Source: Oryzias latipes (taxonomy: Eukaryota > Chordata > Actinopteri > Beloniformes > Adrianichthyidae). Taken from it: DNA of 64,000 nucleotides. The translations under genes and the position numbers were made by a program. Location of the stretch: positions 25,200,031 to 25,264,030 of the forward strand of contig NC_019866.2 in assembly GCF_002234675.1 (NCBI RefSeq). The letters are read 5' to 3'. Shown here in pieces: positions 35,501 to 47,798 of this stretch; the first letter of the stretch is position 1; each line of letters starts with the position of its first letter. The notes under the pieces are model-generated. The model was not told where the DNA came from, searched no databases, and worked only from the letters and a program-made list of their open reading frames with translations.

Positions 35501-35960
35501 TATTTCCCAACAACATGTGTTTTGTGTCTGTTGTGGGCTCACAGCAGATCTGCTCCAAACATCTGACCTCCTTCTTCTCTCAGGTTACTCTGAGGACAGC
35601 GGGGCAAAGAGGGGGGAGGTCATCCCCGAGCACGAGTTCGCCTCTGGACCCGTGCGTCTGGACGACGAGAACGAGTTTCCTCCTGTGAGCATCCAGAGGT
35701 GTCAGGCTGGTCCTTCCCTGGGGGGGCTTTTCTCCGTGACACGAGCAGATCCGGGAAAAGCCTCTTCGGAGCGGCGTAGGAGGCGGCTCTCCTCTCATCT
35801 GCTGGAAGAAGAAACGTTTTCTTCTTCCAGCAGATGAGAGGAGCCGCTGACCGACTGACGGGCCTGGGGGTGAGGAGGAGAGAACTCACCAGGGTCTTCT
35901 TCTGTCCAGATAAAGGTGTGCCGTGACGGAGCCGCCGGCTGCAGGGGGGGGCCCTTGTGA
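28006..35960 (+). CDS. wipi1: WIPI1, PI3P-binding autophagy PROPPIN, complete, 13 coding exons
   Basis: A seven-bladed WD40-type propeller that binds PI3P and PI(3,5)P2 on phagophores and endosomes. Exons: 28006-28094, 29589-29671, 31344-31510, 31730-31826, 32837-32934, 33583-33675, 33803-33873, 33971-34078, 34459-34623, 34735-34842, 34979-35109, 35584-35684, 35910-35960. They join in phase into 453 aa (human about 446). WIPI1 rather than WIPI2 is shown by [29 protein letters not shown] and the C-terminal [14 protein letters not shown]. The phosphoinositide motif FRRG is present at residues 227-230. The final exon gives PPIKVCR, which parallels the human tail; reading through the exon 12 donor instead gives a longer unrelated tail. 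Odd points: residue 114, the first codon of exon 4, is Trp where the family has Arg (LNRQ-R-L), and two acceptors are preceded by (TG)n tracts. AATAAA lies at 36,402. Confidence 0.95.
28428..29000. mobile_element. Palindromic non-autonomous DNA element (family B, best copy)
   Basis: The left end TTGACTGTATATGGTAACTG and the right end CAGTTCTCACTTACAGTCAA are inverted versions of one another. The interior contains two adjacent perfect hairpins at 28,712-28,795. Other copies are near 1.9, 5.1, 5.8 and 16.8 kb. No coding content. It lies in wipi1 intron 1. Confidence 0.7.
29150..29275 (+). repeat. L2-type LINE/SINE 3' tail
   Basis: GGCCCTGAGACAGACTGGCC, GGGATAGGCTCCAGCAACCC and a terminal ATGAATGAATG. 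It is related to the copy at 19.4 kb. Confidence 0.75.
29536..29583. repeat. (GT)n tract abutting the wipi1 exon 2 acceptor
   Basis: About 23 GT dinucleotides with one C interruption end five bases before the AG of exon 2 (29,587-29,588). No normal pyrimidine tract separates them. Confidence 0.9.
29930..30290 (-). mobile_element. Tc1-like transposase N-terminal relic
   Basis: The minus strand reads [17 protein letters not shown], the helix-turn-helix segment typical of fish Tc1-like transposases ([15 protein letters not shown]). It is followed by a basic stretch without a usable frame. It is a decayed fragment in wipi1 intron 2. From 30.3 to 31.1 kb I see no further recognisable feature. Confidence 0.55.
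33941..33966. repeat. (GT)n tract abutting the wipi1 exon 8 acceptor
   Basis: Thirteen GT units end directly before TACAG, the exon 8 acceptor (AG at 33,969-33,970). Confidence 0.9.
35772..35848. repeat. Long hairpin in the last wipi1 intron
   Basis: CTCATCTGCTGGAAGAAGAA and its inverse TTCTTCTTCCAGCAGATGAG are separated by only a few bases near 35,815. The arms extend to about 31 bp with one small indel, with GCGGCT at the outer edge. Confidence 0.85.
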
Positions 35961-36401
35961 TCACGGAGGAGCGCCGACGGACAACCGGTGCATCCGACGC
36001 ATCAGCCGTTACCGACGGGAAGAGAAGACCTGAACCTCAGAGTGAGACGTGGAAGCAACCTCCTGAAGAAACGGTCCGGGCCGAGAGAAAGAGCGGCTCC
36101 GGCGGCGCTCTGCTCGTCTTCTGCCTCCTCCTCGCTCGCTCTGGAGCTTCAGAAAGCCGCGCGTGAGCCGGGAATCCTCCGGTCGCTGACCTTCCTCTGG
36201 AAGTCAGCGTGCATGCAGGGGACGACATTTAACCACAGGTTTCATATATTGGACACATTTTATGAACAGCTGTAGCAACATTTTAGTTTGAATGCCTCTC
36301 ACTGAGAGTTTAAGTCGGCAATGTGACATTTAAGGACATTTAAGGAGGATGTTCCCAATAATCTGTAAAGGAATTTTACTACATGTAGCCCAAGTGAACA
36401 A

Positions 36402-36407
36402 AATAAA
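36402..36407 (+). terminator. Poly(A) signal of wipi1
   Basis: AATAAA about 440 bases after the wipi1 stop codon; the first canonical signal downstream. Confidence 0.6.
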
Positions 36408-37173
36408 CTCAGAAAAAGGAATGTGTCAGAGTTTGTGATGATGCAGCTGCAGGCCTGTGTGTCCTTCAGTTTTTGGAAATTGCAGCTGGGAAGCTGTGAG
36501 CTACTGAGATGCTCCATCTGGGAGGAAGTCCCAGCTGCACATGTCTGCATGTGAGGAGCATGCAGACACACAGAGGACACCTGTGGACACGCGTGTGAAA
36601 ACCAAACACGCCATAAACAGGAACATGACCTGACTCTGCATCGGTGGACATTCTCCGGAGTTGAGGCCGTGTCTGACAGCTGCTGCGTACATTTGATGCA
36701 TGTTCCACGTGTACAAAGTCCGTCTTTCATGGTCCATGCGTGAGGAACCTCATTCCTAAGTGTGTTCGCCGATGTGCTCAGACGTCCGTCGAGGGTTTTA
36801 GCCGACGCGTCTTTGCGTGAACTCAGCTTTGAAATGTTCAAAACTTTTGGTCAGTTGAGAATTTCACAGTTTCAGCGTATTATATGTAGTTTATACACAA
36901 TTGTTGTATAAGTAGTAGATAATTGTGTGTGAAAGGGTTAAACAGACTTTTTAGTGAATGACGCTAACTTCCTATTGAAATACCAAAATCAGAAATAATA
37001 TTTTTGTTACCTGCAGTTAAAATTCAACAACTAAAAAACAATGAGATCAAATGAAAGGCGGAGCTACGTTTCTGTTGTAACAATCTCTTGATTTGTTTAT
37101 CCAAAAAGAACTGAAAGGAGACTTGAGAAGATGTTCTTCAGGATGTTTCTTGCAGCAGAAACTCTTTTCTTAA

Positions 37174-37378
37174 CCCTTGGTCTATCCTAGGCACTTTAAC
37201 ATTGGGAGTGGGGTCATCTAGACCCACTAGACAGTGCTCTAAACCTTTTTTCTTCAATGATTTGTGATCTTCACTGGTGTCCATGGATTACATGAAATCT
37301 TTCCACCTTTATCCACCTTTGTCATGGTAGGGAGAACACGTCAATGGAAGGGGGGGGGGTCATAGGATAGGACAAGGG
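37174..37378. mobile_element. TTAA-type MITE copy 3, with intact target duplication
   Basis: Terminal CCCTTGGTCTATCC and inverted GGATAGGACAAGGG, flanked on both sides by TTAA (37,170-37,173 and 37,379-37,382). Length 205 bp. The TTAA duplication and CCC/GGG ends fit the piggyBac superfamily. This copy defines the family borders. Confidence 0.85.
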
Positions 37379-37645
37379 TTAAACTGTTTAGATGATCCAG
37401 CTGTTGCTCATGTTCCTCATTTACTGCCAAATGTGACAGATTGTCGCCCGGTAGCTAAACGTCCTCCTAATGATGACAGAGAGGAGGCCAGCTGATGGAA
37501 TGATCCCACAGACTGACGGCCTCTGAGGAAATGCAGGAAAAGACGGTGGAACAAAGTCCCTGCAGAACCGCCAGGACCCGATAACATCTGACAAGAACCG
37601 ATTACACAAAGAGATTTAGGGCAACAGGTGGAACTGCTGGATACT

Positions 37646-39610
37646 GCACTCAAAAAAAGCAAATTACCGGCCAATAAACTTCACGAAAATGTAACTTGTC
37701 ATTTCAACCAGAAAATGTTATGTTTGTAAATCATACGTGAATGAATCATGTTGATTGTACATAAAAATAATCAGTTTAATTGTTACTCATTTCAATCATG
37801 TTGATCCAACATGACACCATTAAATTGGATCATGGCTGTAGAAAACCTCACGATAGCACGACATTATGTGAGATTCCTCAACTCCACCTGGCTGCGGCCT
37901 GAGGAACGCTAGACGTCCCAGAACGCCTCAATGCTGCAGAATGTTGACCCCGCCCACATTGAGCCCTCGTCTTCTTCTTTGCATTTTACAAGTTTCTGTG
38001 TGCAATATTACCACCTATAGGGAAGTTAAGGAGGGGATAGTCTCATTTTGTTGAACCAACATCTTTCAAATTAGTTACAGCACTCTAAGAGGAGTATTTG
38101 GGCTGCAGTTGGAAAGATTTTTTTGAATTTGAATTTGAAATGGTTTATTTCAAGCAATTCAGTAGAAATAATACACAACAGCAATATAATCATCAGTTAT
38201 ACATTCATACAGTAACTAATCAAACTTAGGATAATTAGACATGTTAATAAATATTGCTTGAAAGGGAGTGGAAGGAAGCGAATTTATATAATCCCACCCC
38301 GTTATACTATAACCATTTTATTACATGATTTATCAATATCCGGTTCCCAGTTTTAATCAGACAGAATTAAAAATCATAAGATATCTATAAAGCACATGAC
38401 AAAGATGAATTACTTAAGTATTACGTCAAAAATAACTATTTTAGAAATCAACATGGCAAATGCAGATCAGTCATCTGAAATATATGCAGATTATGTTACT
38501 TATAAAAGCCATTCATATGAATAAAACATAATACTATATCAGTAAAGCAGACACAACACTGTTTCAGGAATTTTCATAGCAAAATTTCATCAAGTATCAA
38601 AAGTTAAAAACATGTGTAAAATTATGCTACTCTAGGAAAGATTTTTGAATCAATTTATCAATTTTTTGGAGAAAGTGAAGTAATATCATTAAAAGTCAAT
38701 CAATTTAACAATTTTCAATAAGTGATTAATCATTTGTTTTACTTTTTTAAATATTTTATTTGTATTTTTTTTATATATAATAAAGATGAACTTCTTTACA
38801 TTGATCTAAGTTAATCATTTAGTGAAAATAAATCCTGAGTTCATTGAACTAAAGTAATCACACAGTTGTCTGACTTAGTTCTTTACTTTCAATCAACTTA
38901 ATTCTATTAAGTTGGTGTAACTTTGGTGTGAAGCTGTCAATGCATCATGACGTCATAACGTAAGGCAGCGCAAGGAATTGTGGGATACCATTTTCTTTGC
39001 CTATCTGGGCAGATTGGGGTTTAAATGTGAGTTTTTGTCCTTGGGTTTTGTTGTCCAGCTGTTTTAACTAGTAACTGTTATGTTTATTTCTTTCTGCACC
39101 ATGAGTGAGAATTTGGGGGAGGATGATGACCCACCCCCTTGTGCGGTAAAACACTGTATGTCCCAATATTACAGACAAAGTTCACGACACGTGAGCTCCT
39201 ACCTTGTAATGCAAGACATTGTTGAGTCAATCATGACTTTGAAATGGAGGTTAAAAGGCCGAGTGGTTAAAAGTTTAGAAAAATGGCCAAACTTAAAGAA
39301 ATAGAAAAAAAATGTTAAGTTTTAACAACATATTTTATTGAGTTGGATAAACTTAATTCAATTAGGTGTTACCAATTGAAGTAATTCATTTAAGTTGGAT
39401 CAACTTTTTTCTATTAGCGTGAGCAACAATATTAAGTTAAGTTGGGTCCAACTGTAGTATTTAAATGGAATAACTTTAATTTATTAGGTTGAACCGAAAT
39501 ACATGAAGCTGACCCAACCTAGGTACATTAAGTAGGACCAATATGAATCATTTTTGTTCAAGTAAAGCTGTCTATTCAGGTGGAAATCCTTTCCCTTTTT
39601 TGAGTGTGGG
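37646..39610. mobile_element. CACTA-like DNA element, about 2 kb
   Basis: The left end is CACTCAAAAAAAG and the right end CTTTTTTGAGTG (inverted). The right 300 bases hold repeated TAAGTTGGATMAACTT-type motifs in both orientations, the subterminal-repeat layout of CACTA/EnSpm elements. A LINE-like 3' piece (38,130-38,330) is inserted. A small frame at 39,080-39,304 (SENLGEDDDPP) has no recognised homologue and may be unrelated. The interior is too short for a transposase, so the element is non-autonomous or deleted. Confidence 0.6.
38130..38330 (-). repeat. LINE-type 3' end fragment inside the CACTA-like element
   Basis: TTTGAAATGGTTTATTTCAA and AGGGAGTGGAAGGAAGCGAA followed by AATCCCACCCC resemble the reversed 3' UTR of a fish L1/Rex-type LINE. 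Only the tail is present. Confidence 0.4.
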
Positions 39611-40299
39611 GTGGGACGTCCCACTCTGTGTTACTTTGAAACTTTGCTCATCTTTACGGTGAGCCTGCTTGATCTCCTGAACAGGCGGATTCCAGACAAT
39701 GACGGAGGTTCAAGACTAGAATGAAGTCTTGGGAGGATGCCCCCCCTGCAAGCGGCTTTTGGTCATTTAGGTCCATTCAAACAAAATTACTAGGTCCAAG
39801 GAGGGGGGGGGGGGGGGGGTTAGTTTTGTAGCAAAAGTTTTGTCCGTGTGTAAAAAAGTTACGTTCTTGTAAGAGATTTTTGCGTCTGTAAAACTGTTTT
39901 GTCCGTGTGCAATACGTTTATTTATCTACCATGACAAAACCCAAATTACAAGAACAATCAACCAATCAGCAGCTTTTCCCTGCCACCCAGATGGAGCACT
40001 GCTTGATTCAGCCAATCAGACGCATGATCCTCATGTCAGGAGAACAAAAACAAGCGTGTTTCTTTAGTCTACATGAAGGAGACAAGACAAAAATGGTGGA
40101 AGATTGTCGAGTCTTTTGGTCTCCCCCAGCTCCTGTCTGACTCGATAGACCATGTTTTCCAAAGGAAATTGAAACAACTCAATCACACATCTACTTTGCT
40201 TTGCCTTTGTATTTATTTCAGCAGGTAGCTCTCTGATTTTAGATGAAGGTGATAGGTTGAAAACCTTAAAAGACATAAACCAGAATTTCCATTTAACAT

Positions 40300-43200
40300 T
40301 TCAAAACTTAACATGTCAAACATCAAAATGCTCATGACATTCAAATTATAACCAATAACCAGCATTCAACATAAAATAGATTCTTAATTTAATATGAGTC
40401 CATACCAGTTGTGTCTTTGGCTTGGTTTCTGGAGCTGGAGTGGAATCAGACCAAACAAAGATGCAGGTGTAAGTTTTTCCAGTGATGAATGACTTGAGAT
40501 AGGTGTGTTTGATGTTGACATTGGCATATCTGGCCCGGGTGGAGACATTCCCAATAGCTACGGTGTTTAACATGACACCTCCCACTTGAGCTCCTGGTTC
40601 TTGAACCCAAGGAGGTCATACTTTGGCTTCACCTTCATTTGGGTTAGACTGTTCCTCAACTGGTAGAATCACAATGATGCGCCTAACATCTCGACGTAGG
40701 ACTATGGCTGGAATATTTATTGCAGACCTATTTTCCTTTGGTTTAGCCTTGGTGTTTGAAACAGGATAGCTGGAGAATGTCCTTATATTCACATCTCTGA
40801 CAACTCCAAACTTGTCGCTGTTTGCCTTGACAACTCTGCCGAGTCTGTACTGACCTCTCAGGGCATTTGAATCTGCAATCCATACAATATCTCCAACAGC
40901 CACGTTCCTTGTTTTGGTGTGCCATTTGCTCCTAATAAAAAGGTTTGATCCAGCAAGTTGGCTCCATTTCTTCCAGAATCTGTTCACTTCTACTTGGATA
41001 ACATTCAGTCTTTTGAATGGATAGCTTGCAAAGTCAAAACTGCAGGAGTCACCCTTAGGACCAGCTCTTCCCAGCAGTAAGGTGTTTGGTGTTATGTAGC
41101 TTATACAGTCTTCTTGAGTTTGAGTTCTTACATCTATGGGTCTTTCATTAGTTAAATTGGCTGCCATGTAGAGGAAGGTTTGGAATTCACCCCAAGTAAA
41201 TATGCCATCCCCACCTAGATTGTGCAGGGCTCTTTTCAGCACCCGGACAGCTGCTTCTGCTGCTCCGCTTCTGTGGGGTGAGTCGGCAGGGTGTATCTTC
41301 CAACTCCAATCGGTCCCATGCAGCGCAGCTTCATTTTGGATATCTGACCTTTCCAATCGACCCAAGAATGCATACAGGTGTTCAAGAGTTGGTTTTGCTC
41401 CTACGAAGTTGCTTCCAGGATCTGACCAGAGTTTTCTTGGGTGACCTCGGATGGCAGTGAATCTCTTGTATGCCAACAGAAAACCTTCAGTTGACTGATC
41501 GCTTACGACATCAGCATGAACAGCTCTGGAAGCCATACATGAAAAGACGATCCCCCATACCTTAAGTCGCACCCTTTTCCTTACTTCATCTTTAACTTCA
41601 TAGGGCCCAAACAAATCAACTGTGGTAAACTCAAAGGGTTGAGCTGGACGTGTTCTCTCAGGAGGTAGATCAGCCATGATTTGCTGACATTTTTTGGCTT
41701 TATTCTTTCTGCACTCCACACAGCTATCAACCACCTTTTTAGCTAGTCTTCTGCCTTTAACAACCCAGGCCTTTTTCCTCATCCTCATGAGTGTTCCAGC
41801 AATGTCTTCATGGTTTGCTTTGTGTGCTTCTCGGGCGAGGAATGTTGAAACCCAGGAGTTATATGGCAAAAGGGGCACTGCTGTTTTGTCCTCAAAGCTT
41901 TGGATTCTTCCACCACAAACTTGAAGTTCCGTTTCCTCATCCTTGCACACAACAAGTCTGTTCAGAGAGGTATCTTCAAATTTCACCCCTTCCTGTGCAG
42001 CGTGGAACGCATCCCTGAGAGCATCTTGGTATTCTTCCACAGTGAGTGTGAGTTTTTTAATTGCATCTCCCAATTCCTCTTTTGAAAGGGCAACTTTGAT
42101 TTGTCTCCTGTTTGTGTTCTTCAGTTTTTGCTTCCATATTTCAACAGCTTTCCAAAGCCAAGCAATAATCCTGACTAATCGCATCAAACTGCTGATTTTG
42201 GTCACATCCATGAGTTCTTTCACTGCTGATCCAGCTGAAGGCCTGCGAACATGAGCAATCTCCACTTTGGACTCACAAGATGCCTTTTTTGGACTGCTTT
42301 GAACCATATTGTCGAGTGCATTTGTCTTGATTTTTGCCTGAGCTCTTGTGATGGCAGAAGAGTAAGCTTTTGTAGGAGTTTGTTAACTCCTTCTTTGGAA
42401 CCGGCAGCAATTTCTTTGGCTGACTTTATTGGCCATTCTGCCATAGGTTTCCTCAAAAAAGGTGGTCCTCTTTGCCAGTCAGACTCCTCATGGAGGTTTT
42501 CAGGTCCAGTACCTCTTGTAATGCAGTCTGCAACATTGAAGTCTCCTGGTATCCATCACCAATCTTCTATGGGTCCAATCTTTTGGATTTCACCAATCCT
42601 GTTAGCAAAAAAGGTTTGGTACCCATAACTGTCTCTCTGAATGGCTCCAAGAACAGTTTGACTGTCCAGTAGGTGATACCAGCAGTCTATTTTCATGCGG
42701 CTGTGCTTTTCGACGTACAGTCTTAGTCGAGATGCAAAGACAGCTCCATCCACACATTTAAGCTTTGGCTGCATCTCCTTTTTGGTTAAGTGGAGTAAGC
42801 TTTGCCTTTGACTCAGCCAGTCTAACTTGAACGCCTTTGATTGTTTCCCACCTGAAGTAAACCACAGCACCATGGCTTTTGTCACTTCCGTCAGAAAACG
42901 TTATTCCGCAGGGATTTCCAAACCAGTCTACTGGTGTGAGGCTCCTGGGGAAAGTGATGTGACTGAGACGTATATAATCTTCAAAAAGCTGCATTGCTTC
43001 TTCTCTCAGGTGGTCAGAAAGGGGGTTGTCCCAGGTGTCTTTGGTCTAAGCTCCACCTCCTACTTCTTGGAAGGCTTTCCTAACTAGAATCACCCCTTTT
43101 TGTTTTGTAGGTGTGGCTAAACCAATTGATGAAGATGCATCTCTTTTTCTTCTAACCATACAGAGTTATACATCTTCTTGATGTCGCCCAGAGCTGCGTG

Positions 43201-46000
43201 CACTCCTCTTCTGAACCGTAGTAAAACTGCTCGTATGGGATTTAGAACATCAGGTCCTTTCAACAAGAAGTCGTTCATGCTCAGCCCGTTGAACTTTTGG
43301 CTACTATTCCAGACAAGACGCACAGGAGTAGACATGGACTTTGGCTTTGGTGCAATTAGATGGCTCACATACCATATTGGTCCTTTCCAGCTGTTCAAGT
43401 CTTTCTGTGTGAGTTGTTTTGCCGCTCCCCTCTTCACCATGTCATGGACTTGGGCAGCATAAGTCATCTTCCATTCAGGTTGCCTGTTTAGTTGCTTTTC
43501 TGTTTTCAGAAATGTTTGCTCCACTCCTTTCCTGTTGTTTGGAAGAGATGATGGATCTACAATCCAGGGATAAGTTGCATCCCAGTGTGGTGAGTCGCTA
43601 TGTGAGTCTGATGAGACATATGTGAGGCCTTGCTTTATAATTTCAAGTTCTTTTTCCTCTACCAATGACATTTCTTTACCTCCTGGCTGACACTTGCCAC
43701 ACCGACAACCTCCACACTTCGGATCACAAGCAGCTCCGATACTCTCCCAAGTCCACCAGTCCAGGAAGTTACTGGCAGCAACCGCACACCTATGCTGGGA
43801 AGATACATTTGAACCGCAGACTTCATTATATTTAGCAGCAACTGTTCTCATAGAACGAGCAAAATGTGTTTCAGACCTGTGAGCTGAGACATCAACATTT
43901 TCAAACAGATCAGGGTGAGCTCCACCTACAACTTTCCCCAGAGGACTGTCCCACAGGACTAGATCACCCACCATTTTGAGCCTTTGTGGAGACAGACGCC
44001 CCTCTCTGTGACTAATTAGTAGGTCAATTGTGTCTGGTCTCTGTAGGTCTTCTGGTTCAATCTCTGGAAAGAATCTTCTTAGTTGCTCTGGTGTTACAAC
44101 TTGATGCACTTTTGCAATCTCGTCGAGGCCGTAGCATATCAACGATGTGCCTTTTCAGTTCCTTGAGGGGTTTTAACTCTGATTTTTAGGAAGTATCTTC
44201 TTGACTTCACTTTTGTTGACATCCCTCCAACACCATGAACAACCAGTGTGATTTTCTCACTTTTTAAGTCCAGTCTTCTGGCTGCTCTGTGAGTGATGTA
44301 GTTCGTGTCAGAAGCCAGGTCTATCAGAGTCCCAATTTTCTGACCTGCATTGGCAGTGACTTCCAACAACATCAGGATGCCAGGCAGCTCTTCAGCTTTG
44401 ACCTCACTTTCTTCACGAAAGTTAGTTTTGTCTTTTGTGACTGCAGCAACGTTTGAAAAAGCTCTTTTAAATTGTCCTGCCAGTTCAGGTGAAAGTCTGG
44501 CAATTAACTTTTCTTGCTCTTGTGTAAAAGTTGGTCTTTTCTTGATTTCTTTTCTACCTTTTGCAGTTTCACTGGGTTCTTCTCCAATTGGGCAAAGAAA
44601 GAAACGATGGTTTGAAGAACCATATTTCCTGCAGTCCCTTTTTCTGCATAGGTAATTGGTTGTCAGACATTCTTCATCCTCAGAGTGACACCCTGAACAT
44701 TTTCGGCATGCTCCCAGTTTCTTCACTGCATTTGATTTTTCTGAAGGGTTTAGTGCTTTAAACTGTTTGCAGAAGAATATCTTCTCTCTGTGTTTTCCAT
44801 CCACCATCCTTTCTGGAGGAGCGGGTGGAAGCATGCTTTTTATCCAGTCTCTGGTCTGACTTCTCTGACACTCCAAGCTGCTCCAACCTCTCAAAGATGT
44901 CTTCTTGAGTTTTCAGGAACCTGAGAAGACTGTCAAAATGGCTGTCTGGGGTGACTCTGTTTGCAGGGTTAACCATAAAGACGAGCCAGTCTTTTTTCAC
45001 AGCATCCGGTAGTTTACTTTCAATGGTTTTAATCACAGGTGGATTCTTCAGGGCTCCTGAATTTCCGAGTTCAGTGAGGTCAGCAAGAGCTTTTTCCACT
45101 GTCTGGATTAAATCAATGACTTTTCTGGGTTGATTAGCTTTCACGATTGGCATCTTCTCTAGATCTTCAATTATTTCCAGAGCAATGGTTGTTTTGTTGC
45201 CGAATCTGTTCTCAAGCACTCTGAAGATGTCCTCTGCTGTGTTGTAAATTGACAGGCGATGTGGATGGCAGATTTTCTCATCTATGCTGTCCAATAACTG
45301 GAGCCTTTTTACTTCTGGGGAACCAGTTGGTTCTCCTTGTTTCTGTAGACTATCCCAGTCTTTCTTCCAGCGATGAAAACTTCTTTTACAACCAGAAAAT
45401 TTAGGCAATTAGTCGGCCTTAATTTAATGGTTGGCGTCGTTTGCACATTCACCAAACTTGCTGCAGCAGCTACTGCTTGAGATGCACGGTTCTCTTCTGC
45501 AGCGATTTGTGCTGTGATGAACTCAGACTTTCTTGCTTCAAGACCATTGATCATAGTTTTTAACCTTTTTACTCTGGCTTCAAAATCCCCTTTTTCTGCT
45601 ATTGGTATCCACAGCTCCCAAGATTTTAAACTCTGAATTGAACCTTGGACAAGTTTCTGCACAATTGTAAACTGTGCTTTATGTCCAGCTTTGTTCACAG
45701 AAGTAACAGGGATGGCAGCAACATCATCACATGCTTTTTCAGCTTCTTGAACAGCAACACTCATTTCCTCAAAATCATATCTTGACCAGAGGTTCAGTTG
45801 AACTACACTTTTCACACTGTCAAACCTTGAATCACATTCATTTATTGTTTTTTCTAAATCAGAGTTTACCAGAACTACTAATGATCCAATCTTTTCTTTA
45901 GATGTCTTCATGAAAAACATCAGGTACCACATTTCGGGCATCTCCTGTCATTTTTCATCTGGTCTCTTTTTTTTCCTCCTGATCTGATTGGCTGATCCAA
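40300..46000 (-). mobile_element. Pao/BEL LTR retrotransposon fossil
   Basis: Read on the minus strand, the order is gag-like region with the DUF1759 module (about 45.9-44.8 kb), zinc-knuckle and DUF1758-type aspartic protease (about 44.9-44.1 kb), reverse transcriptase and RNase H/Pao region (about 44.1-42.3 kb), then integrase with an HHCC-type zinc part and DUF5641 tail (about 42.3-40.6 kb). This order and these domains define BEL/Pao. It is broken, with roughly five breaks, yet long stretches stay readable, so the insertion is probably fairly young in evolutionary terms. No pair of direct LTRs was recognised; instead an inverted similarity of about 50 bp flanks it (see findings). It does not look able to act. 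Confidence 0.85.
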
Positions 46001-47639
46001 GCAGGGCACTGATTGGGTGACAGTGAAAGGCTGCTGTCTAATTTCCATTTCTTTCTGACAGCCATGCAGCGCGCAAAGAGCACACACTTATCACTTGAAC
46101 AGTGCTAGCGGGTCTTTCCTACGACAGCACCATAGCGTGTTGAGAGTAACTGACATTATCCTAACAAACTCTCCACGACACACGACTGTGGGACGCTCCA
46201 TTTTCATCACGTCCCTTAAGGCGGACGGATGAGACTCAAGGGACCTGCAAGACCCACCTGAGCTTCCTTTAAGATGCAGCCGCTCCAGGTCTACAACCCT
46301 ACACCCCCCGGACAATCCAAGGACAGCACCCCCCGTACGTGTGCACGGGACTTAACAGCTGAAATCAAAAGAAAGATGAGCAAATCCAGGCGTTTTGTTT
46401 CTGCACCGTGGCATGCTGACGGCTCCAGAGAGCTTAGACCGAGTCCTTCTGAACATTTACAGTTAAAGTCCCATCAACTGTCACACAGTGGCGGTTCTAG
46501 TGACATTTGTTTTCTGCTTTTGACCCCTCCCCTGGGGCACCGGAGAGCTGCAGACACAGCCGTGCTCGGGAACCGTTTGGTGGTTTAACCCCCCAATCCA
46601 AAACCCTTAATGCTGAGTGTCCAGCAAGGAGTCTTGGGTATGGATTTGAACTCCTTCCAGTCACAGGGCGGACACTCTACCACAAGGCCTGAGCTTGTCA
46701 CTAGTGCTCCGTGTTCTCACATCATGGTCAAGGTGTCCTGCAGATGAAAGTCTACAGCCTGACACACGTTTATGGCTGACATAAAGCGGCGTCATCTCAC
46801 TTCTGTTGGGTCAGCAGACGTTCAGGTGTTTCCTCTCAGACTGTGAGGCAGCAAAGAGAACCCGGCTGAACTGGATCATGGGCACGTTCACGCTCCATGT
46901 GCCTTTGATAGGTTGATTGGAGATCTATACCAGACTCACCAATCAGCATGTGGGCCCCGGTGCCCCACCCTGAGGGACAGCGGTGGGTCAGAACACCAGA
47001 GGTGCAGGGAGAGACGGCAGGTTTTCAGTCTGCAAACACAACACAGACAGTAAACGTGTCCCAGGTCTGCGTGAGCGTCTGTCCATCAGGACAGCGGCCG
47101 GACTGTGAGGACGGTTACACCGCACTATGACCTTTGGAGCATGTCTGACTCCACATGACCAGGACTTTGAAACACTAAGACCATTAATAGACTGATAGTG
47201 TTATCTCCCAGGTAACTCGAACACACCAGATTAAAGGCTGTGAGCTAAGCAGTCAAATATCTAGATAGTTTATTTTATGCGTTTATTGAACATGAAGCGT
47301 TTCCATTCTCAGAGCTTTAGTGTCCCACGTCAGCTGCCTGCTATGCCAGTATTCCTGACAGACAACCACGTTTTCTGACGCTCTGAACGCCTCACGGCGT
47401 GTGCTACACAACCCAAATACCTGTATACATACATTTAGACTCCTTTCAAATGTCATGTACAGGTGTTACAGGTGTTACATGATGCCCAATTGTGGATTGG
47501 TAAACAACATTGGTGCATATTAAAAAAAGAAAGAGCAGAATGACACCAAGCTTTTAGAGGAACAGTCTGTTTCAAAACCATTTACAGCAGGAAAGATCAC
47601 ATCTGGACAGTGTCTTCAGGTTCACAAAACAGCTGCAAG

Positions 47640-47666
47640 CACACACACACACACACACACACACAC
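47640..47666. repeat. (CA)n microsatellite
   Basis: Thirteen or so CA units. The surrounding 46.1-47.8 kb contains no gene I can support. Confidence 0.85.
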
Positions 47667-47798
47667 CAACAGACACAAAAAAAGACACAAACTTGAGTGA
47701 CACTCTTGAACCTCTGGAATGATTCTGCCTAAACTGATCCACTCCTTTCTCCTGTCAGATTACAGAAGTCATCCTAATCAATTTAAACAGTTTCTAGT

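Noticed and set aside
36299-36841. A 180-codon minus-strand frame after wipi1
   Set aside because: Overlaps the wipi1 3' UTR in antisense, no recognised domain, composition typical of chance.
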